A stretch of DNA of 64,000 bases, from positions 66,651-130,650 of the forward strand of contig JAAVFW010000002.1 in assembly GCA_014800535.1 (NCBI GenBank). Direction: 5' to 3'. Below are positions 22,101 to 29,868 of the stretch, in pieces. The DNA is from Bacteroidales bacterium (GTDB lineage Bacteria; Bacteroidota; Bacteroidia; Bacteroidales; Muribaculaceae). Each line of letters opens with the position of its first letter. The first letter of the stretch is position 1. The translations under genes were made by a program, and so were the position numbers. The notes beneath the pieces are model-generated. The model did not search any database, had not been told where the DNA came from, and saw only the letters and a list, made by a program, of their open reading frames with translations.

Positions 22101-22505
22101 ATCACAATGACTCTTCCCGGTGTCGCTAAGATTGCTGAGGGTGCAACTGCAATACTTTCTTGTGTTGAAACTCGTTATGAGGAAACAGTTGAAATCACTG
22201 CAGCTGATGCCAATGTGTTCACTTTCAACTTCCCTGAAGCAACTGAAATCGGAACCTATACTCTTATCATCGCTAAGGAAACATTCTTCGATGCTGAGTA
22301 TGTTGAAACAGATGGTAAGCTTGGTAACACCAACGACACTATCTCTCACCAGTGGAGCGTATCTACTGTAGGTATCGAATCAATCGAGTCTGACGATTGC
22401 ACTGATGCAATCTTCAACCTCAACGGTGTATGTGTTGGCAACGACAAGAAACTTCTTGCTCCCGGCATCTACATCCGCAACGGTAAGAAGCTCGTTGTAA
22501 AATAA
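19176..22505 (+). CDS. secreted multi-repeat (Ig-like/BIG-like modules) protein with C-terminal sorting domain
   Basis: 1109 aa; about seven ~100-aa modules with recurring 'SxTPxxxxxVxxLxTIxVEFxLPEGY...TWTIxPA...PGxYxxxVxxxxF' pattern; C-terminus IFNLNGVCVGNDKKLLAPGIYIRNGKKLVVK. Confidence 0.7.
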   Translation: MKKFFTFCALAVAAATTTMSAQELTIVSQTPDPAQPVEGLATIEIEFSAPEGYTEFDCNTRYNMTIVDASGAEVGVVPSTTVNGFTATWRINPAITAPGVYTLTVEEAAFGASTEDYSRTIDSKEMTFTYTVGSASQGDAKFWEIVSMMPEQGSKLSSLSTIAVEFSKPEGYEEFEVASQQNMTVTKDGSPFTTATCKVTGDTFTWTFAQAASDPGIYRCTVEEGSLELWSEGYANGSSTCPTMEWTYTIENESQPNIDFTFDPAPGVVTSLKTLTLKLDSTVGVAYGQLNANMTYQVLKDGKPFTNANATYNGSVCILELVDEATEAGNYEVLIPAESIVAFDDSYETMYTNVEDKTFTYVIETAPVVVGDGAIEIASITPNPAETVSELKNIVIEFTLPEGYTNFDREIRYNMNIFKGEDDLGMVPSCTVNGNTATWTINPAITEAGTYTVKIDEAAFSASNDDYSKTIDSKPMEFTFTVGASTPVTPATPELTIASQTPAESETVTELSTVVVEFALPDGYGEMDLNAKYCMTIKQGETTVGTGTCSLKGTTATWTISPAINTPGTYSLIVDDAAFAVYSDDYSKTFDSKEMTFTYTVVSAGVTDKNWTIDTMTPEQGAVEELSTIAVKFVLPEGFDMFDVATKENMTVTKDGSPFTTGTCKLSGDTFTWTLAQTATEPGIYRCTVENESLELWSSDYSNYAACPTMEWTFTVEGDGTPNIDFSFNPAPGVVESLKTLTLTTDVETGMFQLNANIDYAVTKNGQSFTVAKADSNGTLTLEKEATETGEYVITIPAKSIVAMDADFAVTMTNLSEQTFTYIIEGDPTVVYDLQITSTKPAVGDVDMDMIQFESFIYTTTQSGVKVPAGKTVTFASATEGVEFEVELPIKTQMGANLISFVTSKQVPQYNGTYNVIIPKGTFGDDEWLANPNAGHSNDEIILTYNFTGLKVVGVDNTLMPTAFTPEANVSSLSTITMTLPGVAKIAEGATAILSCVETRYEETVEITAADANVFTFNFPEATEIGTYTLIIAKETFFDAEYVETDGKLGNTNDTISHQWSVSTVGIESIESDDCTDAIFNLNGVCVGNDKKLLAPGIYIRNGKKLVVK

Positions 22506-22525
22506 GAGTTTAATTAATCCATACA

Positions 22526-22551
22526 GAGTTATCCGCCAAGGCGGATAACTC
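22526..22551. terminator. hairpin
   Basis: GAGTTATCCGCC-AA-GGCGGATAACTC. Confidence 0.5.
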
Positions 22552-22552
22552 A

Positions 22553-22602
22553 CAGAATCAAAAAAGAGGCGTGTCATTCGACACGCCTCTTTTTTGATTC
22601 TG
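22553..22602. terminator. bidirectional terminator between convergent genes
   Basis: CAGAATCAAAAAAGAGGCGTGTC-ATTC-GACACGCCTCTTTTTTGATTCTG. Confidence 0.85.
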
Positions 22603-22628
22603 TGTTTTCTGAGGACTCGGCCGTCGGG

Positions 22629-23396
22629 TTATTTATTGGCGTTTACGCCGATGCCGAAGAGGGCGAAGTCGTAGATCACCGGGTCGTCGGGGCGGAGCTC
22701 ACGGAGTTGTCCGGTGAGCTGCTCCACACTTTTCCTGTCGTTGCTTTTGCGAGTGAGTAGTCCGAGGTCGCGGCTGACATTTCCGACGTGGACGTCGAGG
22801 GGTATATATAATTTCGATTTCGATATCCCTTTCCAGATTCCCATATCAACAATACCGTCGTCTCTGACAAGCCAGCGAAAAGCCATGTTTATGCGTTTTA
22901 AGGCTGTATTGTCGAGGTTTGATGGAAGACATCTCTCGACGGTTTTACCCCCGTTGACATCAAGCAAAACACGTTGCAGAGCCTCTGTGAAATGCCAGGC
23001 CGGAACTTCCGATGCTGCCGCTCCTGACTGTAATGCGAAGTTCTCGATATTGCCGTATTTTGTAAGTATCTCACGAAATCCGCGCAGCAGGTATTTGAGT
23101 TGCAGACCGAAGAATGTGCGGTGGATGTTTTTTTCGTCGGGTATCTCCTCATAGCATCCTTCCTTGACATATTGGGTCGGATTATATTCCATTGTTGTCA
23201 GGAGGCGTTCAATGTCGCGTCGTATCATGGCGCGGTTGCCCCAGGCAAGCATTGAGCTGAGGAAGGAGACTATCTCAATGTCCTGCTGAGAGGTGAATTG
23301 ATGAGGATATTTTATCGGGTCGTCGTTTATGAAATCCGGCCGGTTGATTAGTTCAACCGACCGGTCAAGGAGTTCTCTAAGTTCTTTTGAGATCAT
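22629..23396 (-). CDS. TIGR02757/DUF2400 family protein
   Basis: DDPIKYPHQFTSQQDIEIVSFLSSMLAWGNRAMI; MNMAFRWLVRDDGIVDMGIW-type motif; PLDVHVGNVSRDLGLL. Likely start MISKELRELL at 23396, 4-bp overlap with upstream gene. Confidence 0.85.
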   Translation of the reverse strand: MISKELRELLDRSVELINRPDFINDDPIKYPHQFTSQQDIEIVSFLSSMLAWGNRAMIRRDIERLLTTMEYNPTQYVKEGCYEEIPDEKNIHRTFFGLQLKYLLRGFREILTKYGNIENFALQSGAAASEVPAWHFTEALQRVLLDVNGGKTVERCLPSNLDNTALKRINMAFRWLVRDDGIVDMGIWKGISKSKLYIPLDVHVGNVSRDLGLLTRKSNDRKSVEQLTGQLRELRPDDPVIYDFALFGIGVNANK

Positions 23397-23731
23397 TTCA
23401 GATGTTTTGCTAATTCGGGGTGGACGGTGCGTATTGTTTTTATGAATGTTGAGTCGAACGCTGCTGCGCAAGAGGGTTTGTTATCGATTAGATATTTGCT
23501 TTGCACGGCTTTGGCCTTAAGCAACTCTTTTTGCAACTGCATCGTGTCTTCCCATTGGCGGTTTATGAAGCTGCGGGCGGTGTTTCTTGCTTCCATGCGC
23601 GCTGCTTCTATTTCTTCGGGAGTTTCATTTCCCGGTTTGGCTTCTTCTTTCCCTCCACATGAAACGACGCCGGCCACAAGAAGTGTGGCGAGCGCCGTTG
23701 CAAGAGGGGTAGAAAATCTTTTGATTTTCAT
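23393..23731 (-). CDS. hypothetical lipoprotein
   Basis: 112 aa; N-terminal signal with VVSCGG lipobox. Confidence 0.6.
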   Translation of the reverse strand: MKIKRFSTPLATALATLLVAGVVSCGGKEEAKPGNETPEEIEAARMEARNTARSFINRQWEDTMQLQKELLKAKAVQSKYLIDNKPSCAAAFDSTFIKTIRTVHPELAKHLK

Positions 23732-23764
23732 AGATGGTTATACTTAGATTTTATTCTAACTTTA

Positions 23765-26314
23765 TCAGTTGTTTCCGTAAAGGGAGTTCCACCATGAGGG
23801 GTCATCCTGAAGATATTTTGCAAACCATGCCATGATTGTCGCGTGCCATAGTTTACGTTTCTCGTAGTCAGTCACAACGTGGTCAGATCCTTCGACAGTA
23901 ATCAGTTCAACGTCCCGATTGAGAATCTTAAGGGCGTTATAGAGCTGAATACTTTCGCCGATCGGCACGTTTGTATCGACTGTGCCGTGGAGAAGTAGGA
24001 GTGGAGTGTGAATCTTGTCGGCGTTGAAAAGAGAGCCTTGACGAGTGAAGAGCTCAGGGTTAGTCCAGGGATAAGATTTGGCAGCCGCCACAGAGTTGTA
24101 GCTGTAACCCCAGTAACCCTCACCCCAGTAGGAGGTGACGTTTGAGATGCCGGCATGAGAGACAGCTGCTGCGAAGATGTCGGTGATGGTCTGGAGATAC
24201 TGAGTCATGAAGCCACCATACGACGCGCCGAGACATCCGATTTTCTTATCGTCGATAAACTTGTGAGTCTTGCAAAGTTCTTTGACACCTTCAACTATAT
24301 CTTCGGCAGTGCGTTTACCCCAGGCGTTGACGTGGCGGGCGGAGAATTCCTGGCCGTAGCCGATAGTGCCGGAGGGATTGACCACATAGACCACATAGTC
24401 GCGTGAAGCGAAGAGCTGAGGTGTGTAAGGATGGTGCATCGAGCGGTCGGATGGAACGGTTCCGCCGTAATAGTAGACAATGAGCGGGTATTTCCGTGAG
24501 GGGTCGAAATCGGGCGGAAGTGTGAGTGTGCCGTCAATCAGCGTGCCATCGGAGGCAGTGAATTGCCATGATTCTGTTTTGCCGAGGTTAAGGCCGCGCA
24601 TCTCTTCGCCGTAGGGGTCGTCGAGCACACGGACTTTGTCGGTCGTTGTGTTGCAGAGGTAGCCGACACCTGCGTAGGAGTAACCCATGCCGGTTGTGCT
24701 GACCCATTTGCCGCTTTCGTTTCCGAGGGAGAAGTTGCGCACATAGTCGACCGGAATCGGGAGCTTTTTAATATCTCCGCTTGAGGGGTTCATTGAGAAG
24801 AGGGGATTGTAGAATCCTTCTTTTGCTGTGAAATAGATTGTATTGTCACCCTTATTCCAGACAGCATCGGGATTGATTGAGGGATCGAAGTTCTTGCTCA
24901 TTGCGCGTGCCGAGCGTGACTTGAGGTCGAAGAGATACGCCTGTGTGTCATATTCGTTTGGAATTTCATGATTGCCGGCGTTCAATCCTATTTCATTAAA
25001 TGCAGCGGGGCCGGAGAGAATCAAAAGTTTCTTTCCATCGGGAGAGTAGACTGCCTCCTGCAGGGTTTCGATATCTTTAATGATGGTGTCGGTTGCAAGA
25101 GTGTTGACATCCATTTCAATGAGGTGGTTGAAATAGAAGGGGAACTTGTCGGCTTCAAAGCGGCTGGTGCTGTAGAGTATCTTCTTGCTGTCGGGCGATA
25201 TGCCGTGAAGAATTGAAGTTTCTCCGCCACCGTTGAGGGGTTGTGCCACTCCGGTCTTGAAGTCATATTTCACCAGGTAGTTGCGGTTTCTGTTGCCGGG
25301 GATACGGTCGTCGGGGTTGTCGACGCGACGCATCACTCCGCTTGGCATTTCCCCTTTGCGCTGGTCGTAGTAAACGATATACTCTCCGTCGGCCGACATT
25401 TCAAATTGATCTGTCGGCACATCTTTTGCAAAGAGTTTACGTTCGCGTGTCTGAGGGTTAATGCTATAAATGTCGTAGCGGTCGCTAATCTTCTGAATCT
25501 GCATCAGCGAAGAACCGGTAGGGAACCATGAGAGTGTCTGGTCAAGGTCACCGTCGATTATCTTTCCTGAGACGGTCTCGGTGAGAGTCGCCCAGCTCCG
25601 TTGGTTTTCAGGGGAGATAAATTCGGAGTAGTGAGAGATGATATATTTCCCGTCGGGTGACATCTGTGTGGATGAGAGACGGCGGCCGATGTGAATGGTT
25701 TCAATCGAGAAGCGTTCTTTGAGTTTCGGACCGGCATAGAGTGTGACTTTCTCGAAACCTTCGTCAGGGAGGAACTCGATGCTGACTTTCGGTTCTGATT
25801 TTTCGTCGGCAGCGACGAGCACATTAACCTGAATGTCCATTGTCACTTCCGGTTCGAGAGTGACGTAAGATTGGAGGGGTGTGGCAATAGAATCGGAGGT
25901 CTCTTTTTTTGCGAGAGATTTACCATTCATAAACACTTCGGCGGGAGAGGTGCTTCTGACGATAAGTTTCCCTTTTACGAAGCGTTCCGGTCGCATGTCA
26001 CCTTTAAGAATGTGAAGGAGAGCTCCTTTCTGAGGTTTGGTGAGATTGACAAAACCTGCAGTGTCGGTTGCGACGGTTGTCCAGTCCTGAGAAAATTCGC
26101 GTGCTATGGCACCCTTTGCACCGAGGAGGTCGGAGAGCTTGAATTTGTTGACTGAGGCGACTGCTGAATCGGGAGCGACAGCGGGCATCGAGAGATGCAC
26201 CGGCTCGCTCTTGCGCAGTTCGGTGAGTCGCAGTTCTCCTGACGCATAGACGGCAGATGCACAAATAATCGCAGAGCTGACCGCAATGGTGGAGAAATAT
26301 TTATTATTTTTCAT
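23765..26314 (-). CDS. S9 family peptidase (prolyl oligopeptidase/DPP-like)
   Basis: signal peptide; beta-propeller; IGCLGASYGGFMTQYL nucleophile elbow; LLLLHGTVDTNVP; GSDHVV. Confidence 0.88.
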   Translation of the reverse strand: MKNNKYFSTIAVSSAIICASAVYASGELRLTELRKSEPVHLSMPAVAPDSAVASVNKFKLSDLLGAKGAIAREFSQDWTTVATDTAGFVNLTKPQKGALLHILKGDMRPERFVKGKLIVRSTSPAEVFMNGKSLAKKETSDSIATPLQSYVTLEPEVTMDIQVNVLVAADEKSEPKVSIEFLPDEGFEKVTLYAGPKLKERFSIETIHIGRRLSSTQMSPDGKYIISHYSEFISPENQRSWATLTETVSGKIIDGDLDQTLSWFPTGSSLMQIQKISDRYDIYSINPQTRERKLFAKDVPTDQFEMSADGEYIVYYDQRKGEMPSGVMRRVDNPDDRIPGNRNRNYLVKYDFKTGVAQPLNGGGETSILHGISPDSKKILYSTSRFEADKFPFYFNHLIEMDVNTLATDTIIKDIETLQEAVYSPDGKKLLILSGPAAFNEIGLNAGNHEIPNEYDTQAYLFDLKSRSARAMSKNFDPSINPDAVWNKGDNTIYFTAKEGFYNPLFSMNPSSGDIKKLPIPVDYVRNFSLGNESGKWVSTTGMGYSYAGVGYLCNTTTDKVRVLDDPYGEEMRGLNLGKTESWQFTASDGTLIDGTLTLPPDFDPSRKYPLIVYYYGGTVPSDRSMHHPYTPQLFASRDYVVYVVNPSGTIGYGQEFSARHVNAWGKRTAEDIVEGVKELCKTHKFIDDKKIGCLGASYGGFMTQYLQTITDIFAAAVSHAGISNVTSYWGEGYWGYSYNSVAAAKSYPWTNPELFTRQGSLFNADKIHTPLLLLHGTVDTNVPIGESIQLYNALKILNRDVELITVEGSDHVVTDYEKRKLWHATIMAWFAKYLQDDPSWWNSLYGNN

Positions 26315-26348
26315 GATATGAAATTACTTTTAACAACTCCTTTTTCAG

Positions 26349-26888
26349 TTATCTGTTAACTTGAAAGGCGGGGATGGAGCGCAGTTCAATGTTATAGACA
26401 AGTGTTGAATAAGCGGGAATAGCACCGTAGTCTACAGTGCCGTAGCCGGCAGTGTAGGGGACGATGACGGTTGTCTTGTCGCCAACTTTCATCTGAGTGA
26501 GTGCAGCCCAGAAACCGACAATGTTCTTGCAGGGCTGTGTCTGATAGATGCTGTCGCCGTAGACAGTCGATGCGTAAGAATTGTCAATCATGTTCCCTTT
26601 GATGTCGGTCACACTGTAGATGACATTGACTGTGGAATTATCGAGTGGCGAGAGATTGCCGCTTGTCTTTTCTCTGTCGTTGTGCCAACGCATCAGGATG
26701 TAGGAGTCGGGAGCCCAGACGGGCTTGACTTCAGTGAAGGTCTTGACTCCGTTTTCTTCCTGAATCTGCGCTGCGGCAACGTAGGCATCGTTAAGGGTGC
26801 GCCAGTCGCTGTTGTCGTCATCATCTTTCAGACAGGAGGTCAGTGCAAGCGCGAAGGCTGCAATTGTCAGATATTTTCCGTATTTCAT
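26349..26888 (-). CDS. FKBP-type peptidyl-prolyl isomerase-like lipoprotein
   Basis: LTSCLKDDD lipobox; GFWAALTQMKVGDKTTVIVPYTAGYGTVDYGAIPAYSTLVYNIEL. Confidence 0.75.
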   Translation of the reverse strand: MKYGKYLTIAAFALALTSCLKDDDDNSDWRTLNDAYVAAAQIQEENGVKTFTEVKPVWAPDSYILMRWHNDREKTSGNLSPLDNSTVNVIYSVTDIKGNMIDNSYASTVYGDSIYQTQPCKNIVGFWAALTQMKVGDKTTVIVPYTAGYGTVDYGAIPAYSTLVYNIELRSIPAFQVNR

Positions 26889-26898
26889 TGTTTAGGAA

Positions 26899-27498
26899 TT
26901 AAAATTCGACACGAGGAGCTTTCTCTGCACCTGCCTCAGCCCTGAATTGCTGTTTCTCTTTGAAACCGAACCAGCCGGCATAGATGTTTGTCGGAAATTT
27001 CTTGATTGAAGTGTTATAGTCCTGCACAGCCTCGGTGTAGCGTTTACGCTCGGTGGTGATTCGGTTTTCGGTGCCTTCAAGCTGAGTCTGAAGAGCCATG
27101 AAGTTTTCGTTGGCTTTCAGTTCGGGATAGGCTTCACGCACGGCATTGACGTAGATGTCGAGCGCACCTTTGACTTTGCTCTGAGCCTCCTGATATTGCT
27201 GTATGTTTTCCTGAGGGTTTTCGATTCCCTGGGCAGCGTTGTAGGCTTCTGTCAATCCGGCGCGTGCCCGGGTGACATTTTCGAGGGTTGAGCTTTCGTG
27301 TTCCGAGTAACCTTTGACAGTGTTGACGAGGTTGGGAATCAGGTCGGCGCGACGCTGATATTGGTTTTCGACGTCTGCCCATGAGCGGTCGACCGCCTGC
27401 TCTTTCTCAACGAGAGAGTTATAGTTGCAGGAGGTCAAAGATGAGCATGCCATAAGAGCAATTGCGGCTCCAAGGCACTTTTTAACTATGCGGTTCAT
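26899..27498 (-). CDS. LemA family protein
   Basis: YNSLVEKEQAVDRSWADVENQYQRRADLIPNLVNTVKGYSEHESSTLENVTRARA. Confidence 0.93.
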   Translation of the reverse strand: MNRIVKKCLGAAIALMACSSLTSCNYNSLVEKEQAVDRSWADVENQYQRRADLIPNLVNTVKGYSEHESSTLENVTRARAGLTEAYNAAQGIENPQENIQQYQEAQSKVKGALDIYVNAVREAYPELKANENFMALQTQLEGTENRITTERKRYTEAVQDYNTSIKKFPTNIYAGWFGFKEKQQFRAEAGAEKAPRVEF

Positions 27499-29057
27499 TA
27501 TTTTTCTTCTTTTGTAAGGAGTTTGCGGAGCAGAGAGTTAAGGCTGACCTTCTCGCTGAGAATCTTGTGGAGGTCGTCGATAGCAACACGTTCCTGCTCC
27601 ATAGAATCGCGATGGCGAAGAGTCACCGTGTTGTCTTCAAGTGTCTGATGGTCAACGGTGACACAATAGGGAGTGCCTATTGCATCCTGTCGGCGGTAGC
27701 GTTTGCCGATGGAGTCTTTCTCGTCGACGGTGCAGGTCATTTCAAAGCGGAGCTTATGCTGAATTTCGCGTGCTTTGTCGGGGAGTCCGTCTTTCTTGAC
27801 GAGGGGAAGGACAGCGACTTTCACCGGAGCGAGGGCAGGGGGGAAGTGGAGCACAGCGCGGCGGTCGCCATTGCCGAGGTCCTGGTCTTCGTAGCAGCTG
27901 CAGAATACGCTCAGGAACATACGGTCGACACCAATTGAGGTTTCGATAACGTAGGGGGTGTAGCTTTTGTTAAGCTCAGGGTCGAAGTATTGAATTTTCT
28001 TTCCGGAGAATTTTTCGTGCTGGCTCAGGTCGAAGTCGGTGCGTGAGTGAATACCTTCCACTTCTTTGAATCCGAAGGGCATTTCAAATTCGATGTCGGT
28101 TGCGGCATTGGCGTAGTGAGCCAGTTTTTCGTGGTCGTGGAAACGGTATTTATTATCGCCGAGTCCGAGAGCCTTATGCCAGTTGAGGCGTGTCTGACGC
28201 CAGTAGTCAAAATATTTCAGTTCCTCACCGGGGCGCACGAAGAATTGCATCTCCATCTGTTCAAACTCACGCATACGGAAGATGAACTGACGAGCCACGA
28301 TCTCATTTCGGAACGCCTTACCGATCTGTGCGATACCGAAGGGGATGCGCATACGGCCTGTCTTCTGCACGTTGAGGTAGTTGACAAAAATGCCCTGGGC
28401 GGTTTCGGGACGCAGATAAACGTCCATAGCGCCGTCGGCAGTGCTTCCCATTTCAGTTTTGAACATCAGGTTGAACTGGCGCACATCGGTCCAGTTGCGT
28501 GTGCCGCTTACGGGGTCGACAATTTCGTAGTCGAGGATGACCTGTTTGATTTCGTTGAGGTCATTGGAGTTCATCGCTTCGGAGAATCTGTTGTGCAGTT
28601 CGTCGCGTTTAGCAGCTATTTCAAGCACACGCGCGTTTGTTTTGCGGAACATCTCTTCGTCGAAGCTTTCACCGAAACGTTTGCGGGCTTTAGCCACTTC
28701 CTTGTTGATTTTTTCATCGAATTTGGCAATTTCGTCTTCGATAAGGACGTCGGCGCGGTAACGTTTTTTAGAGTCTTTGTTGTCGATCAGAGGGTCGTTG
28801 AAAGCGTCGACATGACCTGATGCTTTCCAGATTGTGGGGTGCATGAAGATTGCCGAGTCGATGCCGACGATATTGTCGTGGAGCATCGTCATCGCTTCCC
28901 ACCAGTAACGCTTGATGTTGTTTTTCAGTTCCACACCGTTCTGACCGTAGTCATAGACAGCTGACAGACCGTCGTAGATTTCACTTGATTGAAACACAAA
29001 ACCATACTCTTTGGCATGGGCTATTATCGTTTTGAATACATCTTCCTGTTTTGCCAT
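27498..29057 (-). CDS. glyS: glycyl-tRNA synthetase
   Basis: class II motifs: GMRIPFGIAQIGKAFRNEI-like; FIFRMREFEQMEMQFFV; EGIHSRTDFDLSQHEKFSGK. Confidence 0.95.
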   Translation of the reverse strand: MAKQEDVFKTIIAHAKEYGFVFQSSEIYDGLSAVYDYGQNGVELKNNIKRYWWEAMTMLHDNIVGIDSAIFMHPTIWKASGHVDAFNDPLIDNKDSKKRYRADVLIEDEIAKFDEKINKEVAKARKRFGESFDEEMFRKTNARVLEIAAKRDELHNRFSEAMNSNDLNEIKQVILDYEIVDPVSGTRNWTDVRQFNLMFKTEMGSTADGAMDVYLRPETAQGIFVNYLNVQKTGRMRIPFGIAQIGKAFRNEIVARQFIFRMREFEQMEMQFFVRPGEELKYFDYWRQTRLNWHKALGLGDNKYRFHDHEKLAHYANAATDIEFEMPFGFKEVEGIHSRTDFDLSQHEKFSGKKIQYFDPELNKSYTPYVIETSIGVDRMFLSVFCSCYEDQDLGNGDRRAVLHFPPALAPVKVAVLPLVKKDGLPDKAREIQHKLRFEMTCTVDEKDSIGKRYRRQDAIGTPYCVTVDHQTLEDNTVTLRHRDSMEQERVAIDDLHKILSEKVSLNSLLRKLLTKEEK

Positions 29058-29224
29058 ATTCGATTTTTATTCTCTTGTTGGGTTATGGAATGGGAGAGGA
29101 GGCAGGGGTGCTTACACACCTCTTGCAACTGCAAAGTTAAATAAAATCCGATAATTAGGCAACCTTTTACGGCGGTGTTTTTGTTATGATATTAAACTAA
29201 TTATCGAAACTTACTTAAAAACAA

Positions 29225-29725
29225 TTGATGATTATGAAATATCTCCGACTCTTGTTGATGGCTTCGCTGTCACTCTCAATATTTTCAGTTTTCGCTCAGC
29301 CGGGACCTCAGTATTTTCCTTCGCAGGTGCCCGGTGTTCCGGGTCCGCCGATGAATCAGGGCACACCCTGGTTTAATCCTCCGCAGACCCCTCCTCCGGC
29401 TGCTAACGGTATCGGCTGGATGTCGCCCAACACGGTGGTTCAATCGGCATTCCCGACGCAGAACACTTCGGAGTCGGGCACGGTCAATGTCATGGCGTGC
29501 GGGTATGATGCTCAAGGGGTGTGGAGGGTGTTTCCGCTGAGGGTTTCTTACAATTGGAATGGCGCACAGTATAATGTGCAGGTGCTCAATGCCTGGAATC
29601 CCTGGACTGACAGCTGGAATAACGGTGTTGATGTGCCTGCGTTCAACACCAATTATCTGTTGCGCGGCACTACTTTCGATTTCTATACGGTTCTTTCAAC
29701 CGGCACTTTCTATTTCAATCTCTGA
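29225..29725 (+). CDS. hypothetical secreted Pro-rich protein
   Basis: signal peptide; PGPQYFPSQVPGVPGPPMNQGTPWFNPPQTPPPAANG. Confidence 0.5.
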   Translation: MMIMKYLRLLLMASLSLSIFSVFAQPGPQYFPSQVPGVPGPPMNQGTPWFNPPQTPPPAANGIGWMSPNTVVQSAFPTQNTSESGTVNVMACGYDAQGVWRVFPLRVSYNWNGAQYNVQVLNAWNPWTDSWNNGVDVPAFNTNYLLRGTTFDFYTVLSTGTFYFNL

Positions 29726-29814
29726 TAAGTCGAGCTTGACAGAACTTTAACTTACTGAGGTCTTTCGTTTTGTAGATAAAACAGAAGTAATTTTTGTTGT
29801 GACGATAAAATGAA

Positions 29815-29841
29815 GGGTGAACCGGTTCAACCGGTTCACCC
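29815..29841. terminator. hairpin
   Basis: GGGTGAACCGGTT-C-AACCGGTTCACCC. Confidence 0.55.
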
Positions 29842-29868
29842 CTTGTCAATAAGTATTGTCAGTTATTG

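Noticed and set aside
28047-28820. 257-aa plus-strand ORF opposite glyS
   Set aside because: Antisense to a certain housekeeping gene; composition typical of a shadow ORF.
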